Part shown: piece after piece, positions 1 to 13,000 of the stretch
Numbering within the stretch: the stretch's first letter is position 1
Layout of the letters: the number at the start of each line of letters is the position of its first letter
DNA from: Temnothorax longispinosus
Lineage: Eukaryota; Arthropoda; Insecta; Hymenoptera; Formicidae
Direction: 5' to 3'
Assembly (NCBI RefSeq): GCF_030848805.1
Contig: NC_092359.1
Span: 2,655,001 to 2,719,000, forward strand
DNA: 64,000 bases
Position numbers and translations under genes: made by a program
Notes under the pieces: model-generated
The model's database searches: none
What the model saw: the letters and a program-made list of their open reading frames with translations, nothing else
Told to the model about the DNA's origin: nothing

Positions 1-1
1 T

Positions 2-71
2 CATTATAGATCGAAGAGCTTCCGAGGGAGCTCCAAAGGCCTTCGTGAAGTATATAAAGGTGTTTTGTTAG
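2..71 (+). CDS. Possible 3' end of a coding exon cut by the window edge (weak)
   Basis: From base 3 a frame of 22 sense codons runs to a TAG at 69-71; its last residues read AFVKYIKVFC. Codon choice (GCC TTC GTG AAG) looks coding-like and the DNA turns AT-rich just after the stop, as a 3'UTR would. The stretch is far too short to recognise a family and could be chance. If real it is the C-terminus of a plus-strand gene entering from the left. Confidence 0.2.
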   Translation, partial: IIDRRASEGAPKAFVKYIKVFC

Positions 72-1299
72 TTTCTCTATTATTTTATATTTATATCGCT
101 ATTATATGTAAAAAAAATGCGAGATAAGTATCTATACCTTTCATTTATTTAATTAAACTATCTTATACGCACCTATGTGCATATATAGCCATATACATAT
201 ATACACACATACACACTCGTCTGATGCATTGTCTAATAATTGTTGTACATAACATTTTTCTTTAAAATAAAATTGTGTTCTATCATATTCAACAGCTCTA
301 TCTACATACTATCAAGAATAAAGCACATGTTTATAAGAACTTATTTTCTTTTAATCTTAATAACTACTATTATCTTTGAGAAATATTTCCATTTCTTCTT
401 GAATCATTCTGGATATGTACATATGCTCATATAATTGAGCGCTTTAAATGCTCCTGTTATTTTATGAATCTCAGGCGTGGGTTTCAAGAATAAACGCACA
501 GCTATATACGCACGATCTCGCGAGGTTCCATGAAAAAAATCGCATCGCGATCTGCAGATGATCGCGGAATACAAACACCCGTGTCCTGCATTTATGCTCG
601 CCGATACGCGGCGTATCGATCTGACGCTTATTCAGGAACCGAATCGATAAATGTTTGTATTTACCATGCGACTGAATATTTGCGCGATAAACACGTATGT
701 ATTGTCCTTGGTATGAGCGCCTCGAAATTCGATGGGTGCGTGAAATGTGTGTGTGTTTCTGCGTCGCGTGTCGTGGCGAAATAAAGAACAGGTGCAAGCA
801 CACGCGCATTTTCCCGCATGCGCTTTGTTCAAAAACCGACTAAAAAATAATCGACGGATCACATCGCGTAGGTGTAAAGAAAATTTTCGATGATCGTGTC
901 TGTTAGCGAATGGTCAGAAAAATGCTTCATTTTTTAAATGTAATACGGCAGCCGGCGTGATAACGCGATAAGTATATGATGTCGATGTACGCAAGTATTT
1001 TTATGAAAATATCAATGTTTTAACATCGAGATTGTAATTAAAATCTTATGTAGTACTGGCTTCGGTAATAACGTTTGTAACGTCTACAACCGTTGTAAAG
1101 TCTACACCGACGATACGTGATCCTAATTGTAATCGGATCATGTGAGAGAGAATATGAAAATATATCTTCATAAAAACGTGAAAGGATGAATCTGAGCATT
1201 TCTGTTCAGTCGTTTCTACTAGAAGTACGGATTCCGTAAATTGTGATTTTTCCGAGTTACATATCAATATCTACATAGTATTCAATATGAGCAAAAAAT
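72..1299. other. Gene-free AT-rich stretch
   Basis: Only short AT-rich open frames occur here, none with splice sites or a family motif. I see no repeat or RNA gene that I can support. Confidence 0.6.
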
Positions 1300-1310
1300 T
1301 TGTTTAATGT

Positions 1311-1394
1311 TGAAGAGAGAGAGAGAGAAAAGGGGGGGGAGAGAGAGAGAGAGAAGGAGAGGGAGAGGGAGAGGGAGGGAGGGAGGGAGGGAGG

Positions 1395-1489
<95 letters not shown>

Positions 1490-1507
1490 ATTGATTGATT
1501 GATTGAT
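1311..1507. repeat. (GA)n microsatellite with (TTGA)n tail
   Basis: The stretch is almost pure GA dinucleotide, with GGGA interruptions near 1370-1400, and ends in five TTGA/TGAT units at about 1487-1507. The long Glu/Arg or Ser/Leu open frames across it are repeat translations, not genes. Confidence 0.95.
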
Positions 1508-1610
1508 ACGTTTAATTATGCCCGAGCAATGGCTAAAGGGCAAAAAAAAGACAACAATGTCTGATTACAACAGCATATGCTCGCTCTCAGACAAAGTAAT
1601 ATAATACTAG

Positions 1611-1613
1611 AGA

Positions 1614-1662
<49 letters not shown>

Positions 1663-1663
1663 A

Positions 1664-1732
<69 letters not shown>
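1611..1732. repeat. Second (GA)n microsatellite
   Basis: A second GA tract of about 120 bp lies 100 bp after the first, with GGGA interruptions at about 1656-1670. The two may derive from one interrupted array. Confidence 0.95.
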
Positions 1733-1734
<2 letters not shown>

Positions 1735-1740
1735 AGACAA

Positions 1741-4243
1741 AGTCCAGATAACAAGATCGATTATGAAAAGAAGTATTAATGAACCTGTTCTATGCTTGGT
1801 ATTTTTTGCGTTCATATTTCTCTGAAGAGTCATATGTCATTATATATAGACATATTATATAGACATATCGTCTTCATGCATACATTAACACGCATAAAAT
1901 AAATAATAACTAGTTACAACTACATAGTAAACTGCACGCCGATTCTTTGTCTTGACTTAAATCACAGTTTTTGTTGGAACATTAAAATCCCCCCTCCTCC
2001 TAAACTAAATAGATATCGATTTAACTTTGATGCTAATATATGATGAGCATAAATTACTGTAAAGAATTTTTTCAAAAAATATTACTAATATACATATAAC
2101 TCTTACAGCCTCTGCTATGTTATTTTTTTCATTGTATAGGATCGAACACTTTTATATAAATATTAACATATATAGTCATGACATGAGATCAGAGATAAAA
2201 TCAATATTATCCTAATAACCCGAGAAAAAAAGTAAATAACATATTGTGTCGATCACAAGTGTCTTGCTCAATCCCACATAATTCTCTGAGTAATCTGCGA
2301 AGATCTACTCAATAATCTGAAGAAAACACGAATATGATTCGCGCCATATAGTCTTGAAAACATATCTGTCAAAATAATGACGTCTTTAGGTAGATATGCA
2401 TATAAATCCTCGTGATATTGCATAAACGCGCGCAAACAAACGTTTCTCCACCCGCGCATAAATCGCGCATAAATTACGTAACTTGCATAATCTCACGATT
2501 TTGTGAAATAAGCTGTGAGAGAAATTGTCAGAAATGGCGCTTATAACGATCGACAATTAAACAATTCCCCGCTTTAATCGTTCATTTAACTTCTATCTAC
2601 TTTCTTTTCGTTTTTTTTTCTTATTTATACATAGATTCTCATTTATTTATAGATATATGTTTAAATAGACTGTTTAATGTTTTATAAATGTATCTGAACA
2701 AAATAATTTGACAATTTTTCAAGTATGCGCATGAACTATTAGATATATGCATGAAATTTTCATAAAGAACGTTCCCGAATTCTCTAAAGGCGTTTACTCT
2801 TACATACATCCTTGCATTACCCTTGCGCAAGACCGTAACGATGTTATAGGGTTTAAGTCCGTGAATCGTGACGAGCGCGCAACTGGCATCCAAGTCGCAA
2901 GTCGCACGTTAAACAGATTGTAAACAGCAATTTAGACAATTAAAAACATTAAGGCAAATTAGAGGCTTTTACGTTGAACGTATCGCCTCTCTAAACTGAC
3001 TAACAGTATACGAGGCATTCTCCGAGGCGCTGGAATCCGGCAGCCTTGATCCGCATTCGATATGCCAGATATCTCGAGCCGCCTCTGATTCGATTTAACA
3101 CAGTACATTTAAGTCGCCGGCGATACAGATGGTCTCGAGCGGAATAAGTGAGTTTATTTTATTAGCCAACTCTCCGCGGCCGTGAGAGAAAAAAACCGCG
3201 TCTCGCTAAAGACGCGATTTCGACTTCGAGTTTCTGCCGCAATTCGTTATGGGTAAGATCTGCGAGAGACGTCATCGCGTGTGGAGTTTTGCGACACCGA
3301 GACACCAGCTGTCATGAGAAAGTTAACGTCGTCGTCGTCGTCGTCGTCTCCGCGAGAGGTGTCGCGTCTTCTTATTATGATAAAGAAGCGTTAATTTTCC
3401 GCAATGCAGCGTTTGCGACACACCGCGGCGTACCTACGACCGTTTTTCTCTCCTCGATCTGTCCGCGTCGGAAAATTTAACTTCGACTCGAAGCTTTCCA
3501 CGGATAAAATTTGCGAAAGTCGAGTAGGAGCGAACGAGCGGAAAATGAGAGACACATTGCGTGAGATAAGAGGCGAAATATATCGCGTGATCGAGGAACC
3601 CGATTGCTCCATACTGATCGAAGGAAACGTACGCTATATTATCCACGAAGCTCCCTCGTCCCCTGGCCACTTCGTCCATTTTGCTGTGTTACGAAAAAGC
3701 AGCCGACATTTTACCATCTACCCGCAGGTATAGCGTATCCCATTTACTTGACGCACATTACGTTTTTTATCTAACGTTGCCTACCTCCGCGAAATTACAT
3801 GGCGTCGACGTCACCATGCAATTTTTTCCAAGGAGAGAGACTGCAAGGTCGAGATACATTCATTCTACGAGATGCCGATGACCGCTCGGTTTTTCTGTAC
3901 CTGGGTACACAGCATCGCGCATCGGCGAGACGTTCGACAAGTCGGGTTTTTTTTCCGTCCCATTATGGTCATTAATTGTAAAATCTGAAACGCGTCACAT
4001 TTTCTCTTTATGTTAAATTTTTAGGTTTGACGTCAGACGACGCCGAATATGCCAGACGACGATTATTCATCGAGTATACCGCGAACGCGAGTGAATATAT
4101 GTATTATCTGGGCGGGCAACCTTGACATAAAATTCCGGTCAGTAACTTGCGAAAAATTCCAGAAGATTTAGCAAGATACTGGATGAGAAATGATTCATGT
4201 TGCCACGATATATCAATCGAGCACAGACACATTCAGCACTGTA
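1741..4243. other. Gene-free stretch with one weak exon candidate
   Basis: This is AT-rich DNA with CpG-richer parts after 3000. A (GTC)7 trinucleotide tract lies at about 3329-3350. A possible coding segment at 3404-3727 is listed separately. Nothing else is supported. Confidence 0.55.
3404..3727 (+). CDS. Possible coding exon, unrecognised (weak)
   Basis: An open frame begins at an ATG at 3404 and reaches a good donor, CCGCAG|GTATAG, at 3727/3728. The second half has a mixed, protein-like composition (for example LREIRGEIYRVIEEPD, then HEAPSSPGHFVHFAVL). I do not recognise a family, no partner exon was found, and frames of about 110 codons are expected by chance in a window this size. Treat as a prediction only. 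Confidence 0.18.
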
Positions 4244-4483
4244 CACGGAGAAAAAAAAGCTGTTGCTTCAATTAAAGTGCTATCACGGGGTGCCAAAAAC
4301 ATAAGTAGTTTATTCAATTGCATTATTATTAGACCCAATATCTGTATTATTAAACCAATAATTTAATCATTGGTTTAATAATCCAGATATTGGGTCTAAT
4401 AATAATGCAATTGAATAAACTACTTATGTTTTTGGCACCCCGTGATAGCACTTTAATTGAAGCAACAGCTTTTTTTCTCAGTG
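4244..4483. mobile_element. Snapback MITE-like element (240 bp near-perfect palindrome)
   Basis: Nearly the whole element is one inverted repeat. The left arm, from CACGGAGAAAAAAAAGCTG, and the reverse complement of the right arm, CACTGAGAAAAAAAGCTG, agree over about 115 bp with only about three differences, meeting at a loop near 4360. TA dinucleotides flank both ends (4242-4243 and 4484-4485), as expected for a Tc1/mariner-type target duplication. No coding capacity. The high arm identity suggests a recent insertion or arm-to-arm gene conversion. Confidence 0.88.
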
Positions 4484-4520
4484 TATTAATTTTACAATTT
4501 ACATCAATTTAAAGTGTATC

Positions 4521-4651
4521 GCACTGTTAAATTCGTAGTATCAAATTATATTTAATTTGAGACATTTTTAACCATTCCTACAAGTCGCCACTTACTCTTA
4601 CTCAATATTTCATTAATTTTATTAATCTGCTGAAGTTAAAATAATACTTTT
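4521..4651 (+). repeat. Dispersed repeat family, copy A (partial)
   Basis: It shares an ordered series of blocks with 24342-24612 and 37001-37240: TTAAATTCGTAGT, CAAATTATA..CAATTTGA, AAGTCGCCACT, then ..CTCAAT..TCATTAATTT and TTAAAATAATA. The copy starts about 35 bp right of the snapback element. Class unknown, no coding capacity. Confidence 0.75.
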
Positions 4652-5109
4652 GTGTCGCTTAATCCTCGTAAAAAATCCAATTACCAATTAAACTCAGTTT
4701 TCTGTAAACGCACTTGACAAATGTTCGTCGAGCGAACATCGTTCGTAGGATGCTGCATCCCCGCGAATAAACATCGCCGACGCGGAAACGTCGTCGAGTC
4801 CTCTCGCGTGTAAAACACGCCGGGCAATTCGACGGGGCATCGCGCGCAACCGGCGACTAACGTTACGACGAGTACGGCTCGACACGGTTCGTTAAGCCGA
4901 TGTCGCGGAGCTGGGAAACATTACGCCGGGATGCAACGAGACTGTTTGTTGCACGCCGTAAGAGCGGCGTTACACGCCGCGCGAGAGGAAGCGGGAATCA
5001 TCCCGCGTGTAATCGGACGGCCGTAAAATCGTAAGAAAGATACCACGGCGAATGGAATCGTAATCGCCGTCCCTCCTCAGCTCCTCTCGGAGGAGGAGAC
5101 ACAAACGTG

Positions 5110-5171
<62 letters not shown>

Positions 5172-8100
5172 CCTCTGATCTGATCCCCCGAGCAAACAAC
5201 TCTCGCGACGGTAAATTTCCCTCCGTGTCCTCTCACATCCTACTATTATCACGCAATCACTCATTCTGACGAATGTTAGCGCAACACTAATTTATTTAGC
5301 GCCGAATCGTCAACGATGTTGCTAAATAAATCGACGCTATGTCGCGTGTGAAAGATGTTAGAAGAGTTTAATGTAATTTCGACGTCTAACAAGACGACTG
5401 GTAAGACACATTAGCATGGAACATGTCGCGCTGGTCCTCCTCAGGCAGCTCGCATACTTATTTATTACTCATCGAGTCGTGTTATAGAAACATCCCGGAC
5501 ATGCTTATTGTATCGCGTTCGTTCACTAACTGATATAGCTGACCGGCGATTAAACAGTCGGAATTAATTGAAAACGCGACGGTACGTGTCGCGCGCACGA
5601 AGCGTGCATGCGTTTCGCGATCGAAGCCGCGAGCTTTACAATTAATTATTCAAGCGTAGCACGATTCAAACCGGCAAACCAATTTCCACGGATCGGAATC
5701 GGGGTAACGGAACGCGGAACGAATCCGCGTTATATTTTTGTGAATATATTGTGCTTCGCTTTCGCGAATCGATTTCGATACCTGACGCGATGCCGACGCT
5801 GGCTGCAGTAGAAGTACTGATGGCAGATCGTTGAATCGTGGTTCATCCTCATCGCATGTGTCACGTTGCGACGTCAACGATCGTCGTCCTCTGCAGTCAT
5901 TCGGCAAAATCGAATCCTCTTCCTCCTGCGCGATATCTCGCTTTTCCCGTTCTTATCTTTTCCTCTCCACGACGTGCAGAATAAGAAGATGTGTAACTTG
6001 TTCGAACCGAGTTCGTCCTTCTCCTTTCCTCCACTCGCCGATTGTACAATCGTTATGTGAAATAGCCCTGATTTGCAAGATACCGCAATTAAGCGACCGC
6101 TCGATTAATTTCAAATAACAAGTTCCGCCTTGGAATAAATGATCATTAATTAATCTCGCTGCTCCTTCCCGGATTGTTTAACGCGGGGAATTGGCCTTCT
6201 TTCCCTCACACTTGGCCGAGGTGGATGCGATTATCGCAAACTCTTCTCGACGTGTTTTCGAATTCTACGAATTCCAGATGATAGATTCGTCCTTGGATAA
6301 CAGTACGTTAATTATAACCCTCGTTCCTTTTCGAATGTTTCGATCCAAGAGGTCACTGAACAAAGGCTTCTCTCTCTCTCTCTCCTCTCTCCCGCGGCGT
6401 ATCCTCCTCGTCTCGCGCGTAGTTTTCCCGTCGTTATGAAGGGAATTGCAGCGTTCGAGGAAAACCTCGCGAAATATACACTCTACGGCCGCTCAAGGTT
6501 CCACGACGGCTGCTTTAACGAGCCACGAAACAATCGAATTTCGAAACGGTCCGTTTCCGCGGCCGCCGGCTTCTCTTCTTCGCCGTTGCCCTCTTACCCG
6601 GCAGCGTGTCCGGAGCGTGAAGTCACGCGCGGCTCTTTATTTCGCTCACGCACCGACCGCCTCGAGTCTCTTTTCCCGCGTGGCACACAATCGTGTCGTC
6701 CACCCGCGCGCACCCGGGACACCCGTTATTTTTCACGTCGCGCGTTTGCCGCGACGAACAATGCGCCGAGAGGATTACTTGACCCCGGTTTAGCGATTTG
6801 TTGTCCCTCGCGAGAGGCTACGGTTAGACTGTAATCGCAGGTGATTATCGCGCGAGCTCGCATGTCTCGAGACACACGCGCGGAGATTTGTCCTTCTTAA
6901 ACGAGTAGCCGAAGATAATTTTTGCCGTTTCTCTCTGATTGCGTTTATCTAATGGTATCTTAAATAAGGAGCAATTTTCACAGACATCCTGTCCGTCCAT
7001 CCCAACAATTCGGCAAGTAATTTCGGCGTCGACGACGAATATAATTTCATTATTCCAAGGTGAAATCGGGATAATATAATAGTAATCTTCAATTTAATGT
7101 GACGTTGAGTAAAGTCAATGCTGACCTCGCGTTGCTCCGGAGATTAATATCCGGTCAACATTCTTGCCGAAATTCGTTGTGCAAAAGAGGATATCTGTCA
7201 CCTTGAAGATTTGCCAATCTACCACATGAAACTTAACAGATACCTTGCCTCTTCGATCCGTCAGTTTCTCCGCTTCGTCCGTCTTTTCTTTTTTCCTTTC
7301 CGTCCCACGCGATGAGCCAGTATCGGGCTTGTCCTTACTTATAGCCGCTCGGAAAAGTTTCGATACCTTCGATCTTCCGGCTTCGCCGCTCGCGGTCACT
7401 TGGCGAGTTTACTCGTGGCGCAAACTTTGCCGTCTAATCGATACGCGGACGTACCATACACACCGCAATGCGGTCACGTCGGACACGACACACGTCGAAT
7501 CACACAATCATCCACGACGCGGAGAACAGGAGTCTCGGAGCGTCGAGGACTCGCCTCGGCGAGGGGAAACCGATCTGCATATATTCGGCGGGTATCTCTC
7601 GCCGGGGAAGGGGAATGGAGAAACATGCCGAATCGAGTCGTCATCACCGATAACGGAGTTTACGTCGTACGCTCCAAGTTGTAATCTATACGGACGTCAG
7701 CGAAGATACCTGAGAAGAGTCCGAGAAACAGAGAGTGACACAGAAAAATAATAAGATTCCGATTGACGCGGACGAGTCATCCGCATCTATATCATTTGGT
7801 GGATGACTAATCCACCTGCTGTGGTACATTCATCAGCAAACTGACTTTTAAAGATCTTTTTTTACACTAGCGGTCAAATTTTATTTTTATCTGTTTAGTT
7901 TTAACGTTTTTTCGGGTCGTTTCTCGAAAAGATGACTAGCCCGAACAGTCCAGTTAGGCGTCTATGTAGCATGTTTGCATTATTTCGCTGTAAACAACGA
8001 AAGCTAATCTTAATTACCCTTCGTGCGTAATTTCCGGGTCGTACTTGTTCTCCGATTGATGTTTCCGCGTTGCTTACGCGACGGACAATGTTGCGATCAT

Positions 8101-9916
8101 CCGTAATTCATTGTCATTCGATTCGTCGTCGCAACTCGTCGAAGCGCAGTCGCGCAGGTGGAAAACCTACGTGTATGTTACTTTCCAAATCGTGGCTCGT
8201 GTTCCCGGTTTTCAGTCCGCACTCTTCCAGTCCGGTCCCTCAACAGTTACTGGCAAGACACGACAGACAAGCCGGACGATTAACTCACATCGCGAACGGC
8301 GAGAACACGATGGATTTTAACAGCAAGATTGCAAGAATCATATTAAACGAGTGTTTACAGATTTGTCACTGTCACACCTTCCTTCAGGAAAGGATAAGAG
8401 CAAGACCGATCGCTAGGCCTACCCCGAACCTTCCCCCTGCCCGAGGAAAAGGGGCTCTTGGCGTCCCGATGAGCTTCGAGCCTTCTCGATGACTCCACGA
8501 GATGATCCGGAAGCGATTTCCACCGTCGGGGTCGCGTCCAGGAAGGTCCGCCGTCTTGTGCCGTCTCGTGCCGGCTCGTGGCGAACGACGAACTGTCAAC
8601 CGACGACGTGCCGCTACGCGCGCGTGGTACCGCTTCACTGCGCGCACCGGAATGCGATGGGTCTTCGCCCGCCGCGGCTGGCCACGTTTACGTGCGGCGA
8701 GCGAGGGAGCCTTGAAGATGGTCGTCGTGTCGTGCTCGTGCCCGGCGAAGCAGCGTGCGACTGCCGCGGACCTGACGCGAACGGGCCGGCCGTACTCTCG
8801 CGCCGAATAACACACTGTATCCCGGACGGGTGTTCGCGTGGCACACACACATACACGCGTCGCGAATCGGGCGCGCGAGAGCGGGAGCGATTGACCGGCA
8901 CACGGAGATTCGCGACAGGTATTAATGATGCGGTGTAATTGCGGGCGCCTAATCGTCTTGAGTCTCTTGAGCGAAAAGGTATCAGAAGGTTAATGACTCG
9001 GATGATCGGTAATAATTAGCTGAGATCAAAGTTCTAGCTTCTATAATCGAGTCTACTCGCGTCTATCTTGTATCTTGTATCTTAAAGATTAGTTCTAAAA
9101 GACAAGTAACGATAATATCGGTACCTGGCATCGTAACGAGTATACGCAAATGAATTCTTAAGGTTACACGTAACGTCTTTCACCACCAAATGGCGCCCGC
9201 GAATGTTAATTCACAGTCAAATGAAATTACATTACTTTCCCATTCAAAAAGTATGCCACAATCAAGTCGCATTCTGTCCTTTTTTCGTGATTTTTTACGA
9301 GAAATCGTTCCCTGGCCGGCTGCACCGCGTTTCATTTGACACCCCGTGATAAATATGCGCCTGACGTGTGCGTTAAATAAATCGTTCTCTCTGTGTGGTA
9401 TAAATACACTTTTGACACGTGTGAGAGATTTATAAACGATGTGCTAAAAACGTACAAAAACAATATGCTAAAAACAATGATATTCTAGACTGATGCACAT
9501 GGATTTCAACCGATCGAAGGAATTTGCGCAGTTTTTTTTTTCCAATGCAATTTATTAGCACGTGAGTATAAATTATTCATAGATCGTCCGGAACGGCGGG
9601 CGGATATTCTTCTATTTCGAACAATTTCTCTCGCTATATCTTTCATAGAACGTCTCGAGGACAGCATAAAACATTCAACAAAAAATATATATATTCTTTG
9701 TTGCCCCGAACACATACACACACACACACATACACCACATATATGTACACGTTCCAGAACTGGAACAAGCGTGTTAAATGCACGCGCATCTGACAAATAT
9801 TCAAAGTTATTCTTCTGGAAAACGAAGCCCTGTATAAAAAAGTTTTATTCTACGTTTCCGACTTATTTTTTTATGTAGAATCATCCCTTTTCCGCTTGTA
9901 CCGTCAGTTCATTTTC
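4652..9916. other. Gene-free stretch, CpG-rich in places
   Basis: It contains the (GT)n tract at 5112-5170 and CpG-rich sequence at about 6550-6800 and 8400-8900. The 130-170-codon open frames here overlap on both strands, as expected in GC-rich DNA poor in stop codons, and none carries a recognisable domain. The 8.4-8.9 kb patch could be a promoter or non-coding exon, but no splice pattern supports it. Confidence 0.5.
5112..5170. repeat. (GT)n microsatellite
   Basis: An uninterrupted run of about 29 GT units. The poly-His/Thr-rich frames across it are translation artefacts. Confidence 0.97.
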
Positions 9917-10082
9917 TATATGGAGGAGTAAAAACCACAGTGGTGCAAGTGAAATTTTTTAAAAATATTTTCTCGTGTACATAGATGCAATCTGTGTAAT
10001 ATATAAATTCCATCTGTGCACACGAGAAAATATTTTTAAAAATTTGACTTACATCACTGTGGTTTTTACACCTCCATATATA
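9917..10082. mobile_element. Foldback MITE-like element (about 166 bp)
   Basis: Arms of about 70 bp pair with few mismatches: the left arm starts TATATGGAGGAGTAAAAACC and the reverse complement of the right arm TATATGGAGGTGTAAAAACC, both running through ATATTTTCTCGTGT. The outer ends lie in TATA, so a TA duplication is plausible but cannot be delimited. No coding capacity. Confidence 0.82.
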
Positions 10083-13000
10083 TCTAGTGACTAAAAAGTA
10101 ACTTTTTCTATTTCTATAGAAAATTGTTTATTTATGTGAAAAGCAGACATTCAAAGTTACTCTAAGTTACCAAAATATGTAGATACTCCTATACTTATCC
10201 TACAATTTTGATAAATAGATATCTTCCTCTATTTTTAACCATTTTCAAGAAAAAAAAATATGGTAAACTTTTTATCACTCACCCAGAATATATTCGTGCC
10301 GCGGTATTATTTCGATGCAATATATGCGTCGGCCAGGCATTGTTTGACGATTGCCGGATGCACAGCATGTAGTGCAGGCGGATAAGATACGTAAAGAAAG
10401 AGAGAAACGAACGAGGGAGGTACATGAATACGGAAGAGCGTGAAACCGGAGCGAGAGAGAAACCGGACGTGGCGGGTCGACGAGAAAGGAAGATGCGCGA
10501 CCACGATTTATTCAGAAACGTGACCGAGAGGAGAAATTTTGAGGGTTGACGCGTCCCCGCGTTCGAAAGTTCCCTCGAGAGTCACGTTCCGCCACGCCGG
10601 CCAGTCATCGAGACATATACGTTCGCCATCTTCTCAAAACCTCGTCTTTGAAGAAACAAATGCGCTCTGATCAATTTTAATATTCGAGCATCCCTCAACG
10701 GAAAAAAAAATCGATCGGTGATTAAGTCATGCAGCTAGACATTGCATCCCGATGTCGCGGGAAAAATTCAGCGACCGACTTCGCGCCTTCAACTGCAATA
10801 AATAGCAATGTACGCTGTATCCAAGTTGCTGCGAGAGAATTAAGATCTATGGGAGACCTCGGATAATTTAAAATTTACAACGCGTTTGCATCGCGTATCA
10901 CAATGAAAGGCTTCGACTGTTTATTTCGCAGCGGAGCAATTCTTCCTCTCTCGTCGCTGATCGCCGTGACGTAAGGGAGAAACGTCGACGCGTTGAGTAA
11001 ACATTTCGGCAGGACCGATCGCGAATCGAAATTCGGCTACGTGTGAAGGATACGAGTTCAGCGTGATGAAGGGTGCGCGCGCGAGAATCGTGGTTCTCGA
11101 GAAACACCGTCTCGAGCGTCAGACTTGTCGAGATTTATGTAAATACTTAAAGGCGAACGCCTCTCGATCTGTCCCGTCTCGCAGCTCCGCCGTTTGTTCT
11201 CTTTCTCACAGTGTCGGTTGCGACACGTCGGCGCAGCTGCGGCTGCAGCCACGGTATCAGGATAGCAACCAAGCCGAGAGGCGACCGTGCAAGATGCACC
11301 GCGATGCAAGTGCATAAACGACAGTTCCTCGCTCTCGGCAGTTGTGTATAAACAGTGTTATAAAAAAATATTTCAAAAGGGAGCAAAAAGTAAAAACCAC
11401 ATATCTGTACCTTAGAGATAAAGAATCGTATCTCCAGTTTTTATCAAAATTAGAGTTAATATACTTTTACAATGTTCTAGAAGTTTGAATTGTATAATGG
11501 TAAAAGATCTTATCTATTATCGCTAGTTCTTAAGATACAATATTTCGAAAAAGTCTTATTAAAAATGTTCATAGTCTAAATTTTGGTCGGGTACAGCGTG
11601 CGTTATTGGCAGTTGTACTATTAAACATGTCAGTTAAATTACTTTATTAAAAACTCAATAAATCAAGTTGCTACTTTTATTTTATATCTAAAAAATACAT
11701 CATTTCCCTATTCAAGCCTTGCTTTTTCTAAATTTATAATAATGGAGATATAATTCTTTACGTCTAACAATAAGACTCTAAGTTACAGAATTATATAAAA
11801 CTATTACGTGATGTTACAGATACGTATTGAGACAATAACTCAACAAGCAACTGATTGCGGACTCGATCGCATAATTCTCGTCAGTAACGTGAGAAATTCG
11901 AAACTTTTCAAATCTTTCTCTTCAGGGGAAGATAATCGAGCGACGATTATTTATAATAAAACGATCGATACCGGTTGCGGTCGCGCGCGTTTTCAAGGTT
12001 CCAACGAAATGCACGGTAAATCGGTAGTGACCGTTGCATAAGTGATTATCAATTTTTCCGTCGGGTGCAGCGTGCCGCGTAACCGGTTAGACGAGTGTAG
12101 CTGCGCACCGGGCCGCCAGCATTATCGGGCACACGTCGTCCTCGTCGTCGTCAATGTTACGCACCGTGAATGGCAAGTGCTGGAAAATGCACGCGAATCG
12201 CAAGTGCTGGATCCGGTAACGACAGCGGTCGCCGGGACAACACATCAGGCGAGAGAGATACATAGAGATTACCCCTCGCGAAATCGTCCGCTGAATGACT
12301 ATGGCGGGATAACGAAGTATCAACGGTAACGGGTCGACGGGTCCGTTATAAACTAACAGTTGGCAGGCAGAACAGACTAGAAACGTCAGTATATACGCGC
12401 TTTTGTCGAAGCAACGCTACTTCCTGACATTTATTTTCGCGAATCGGCGACGCGTTATTTATATATCTCTCGCTAGGATAAAACGGAATAACATGATTAT
12501 ATAATACAGTTAAGATTTTAAGATGCGCAACGTTTTATCCTAGGAAACGCATCGTGTTATTGTAGTTTTTTTATCTTCTGCATCCGCAGAGATGATTTTG
12601 CGCCGCGGAGAAAGAAAGTTCCTGGAATCATTTAGAACCTGTAATAATTCTTAGTTACGGTTTAATTAATTTTGCGACAATCTTGTTTTATTAAATTACT
12701 TTTCTCCAAATATGTATTTTACTCATCCGTTTTTATGGCATTTATTATTTGATAATCAAACGCACTCTTTAATTTCAAGTTCTCTTTCATTTCACAGTTC
12801 TTGCTCGTTCATTATTTTTCGACACCGTTACATGGTTTCGATCTAATTTTGACAGTGACGCGATATATATATCGCGCTTGTGTGGTAGTGAATTAAGTAT
12901 AAGGATACATAAATGAATTTGGATAAGTTTGCCGAGGAACGGACTATCTGATGAGAAATTTATTGAATTTCCCAACAAAGTTTCCGAACTGCTCTGGAAG

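Noticed and set aside
1300..1833. Glu/Arg- and Ser/Leu-repeat frames
   Set aside because: Translations of the GA microsatellites.
4970..5264. Poly-His/Thr frames
   Set aside because: Translations of the GT microsatellite.
8384..8938. Overlapping 149-154-codon frames on both strands
   Set aside because: Low stop density in CpG-rich DNA; Arg-rich translations without a domain.
9335..9352. Short match (CACCCCGTGATA) to the arm of the 4.2-kb palindrome
   Set aside because: Only about 12 bases agree; too short to call a second copy.
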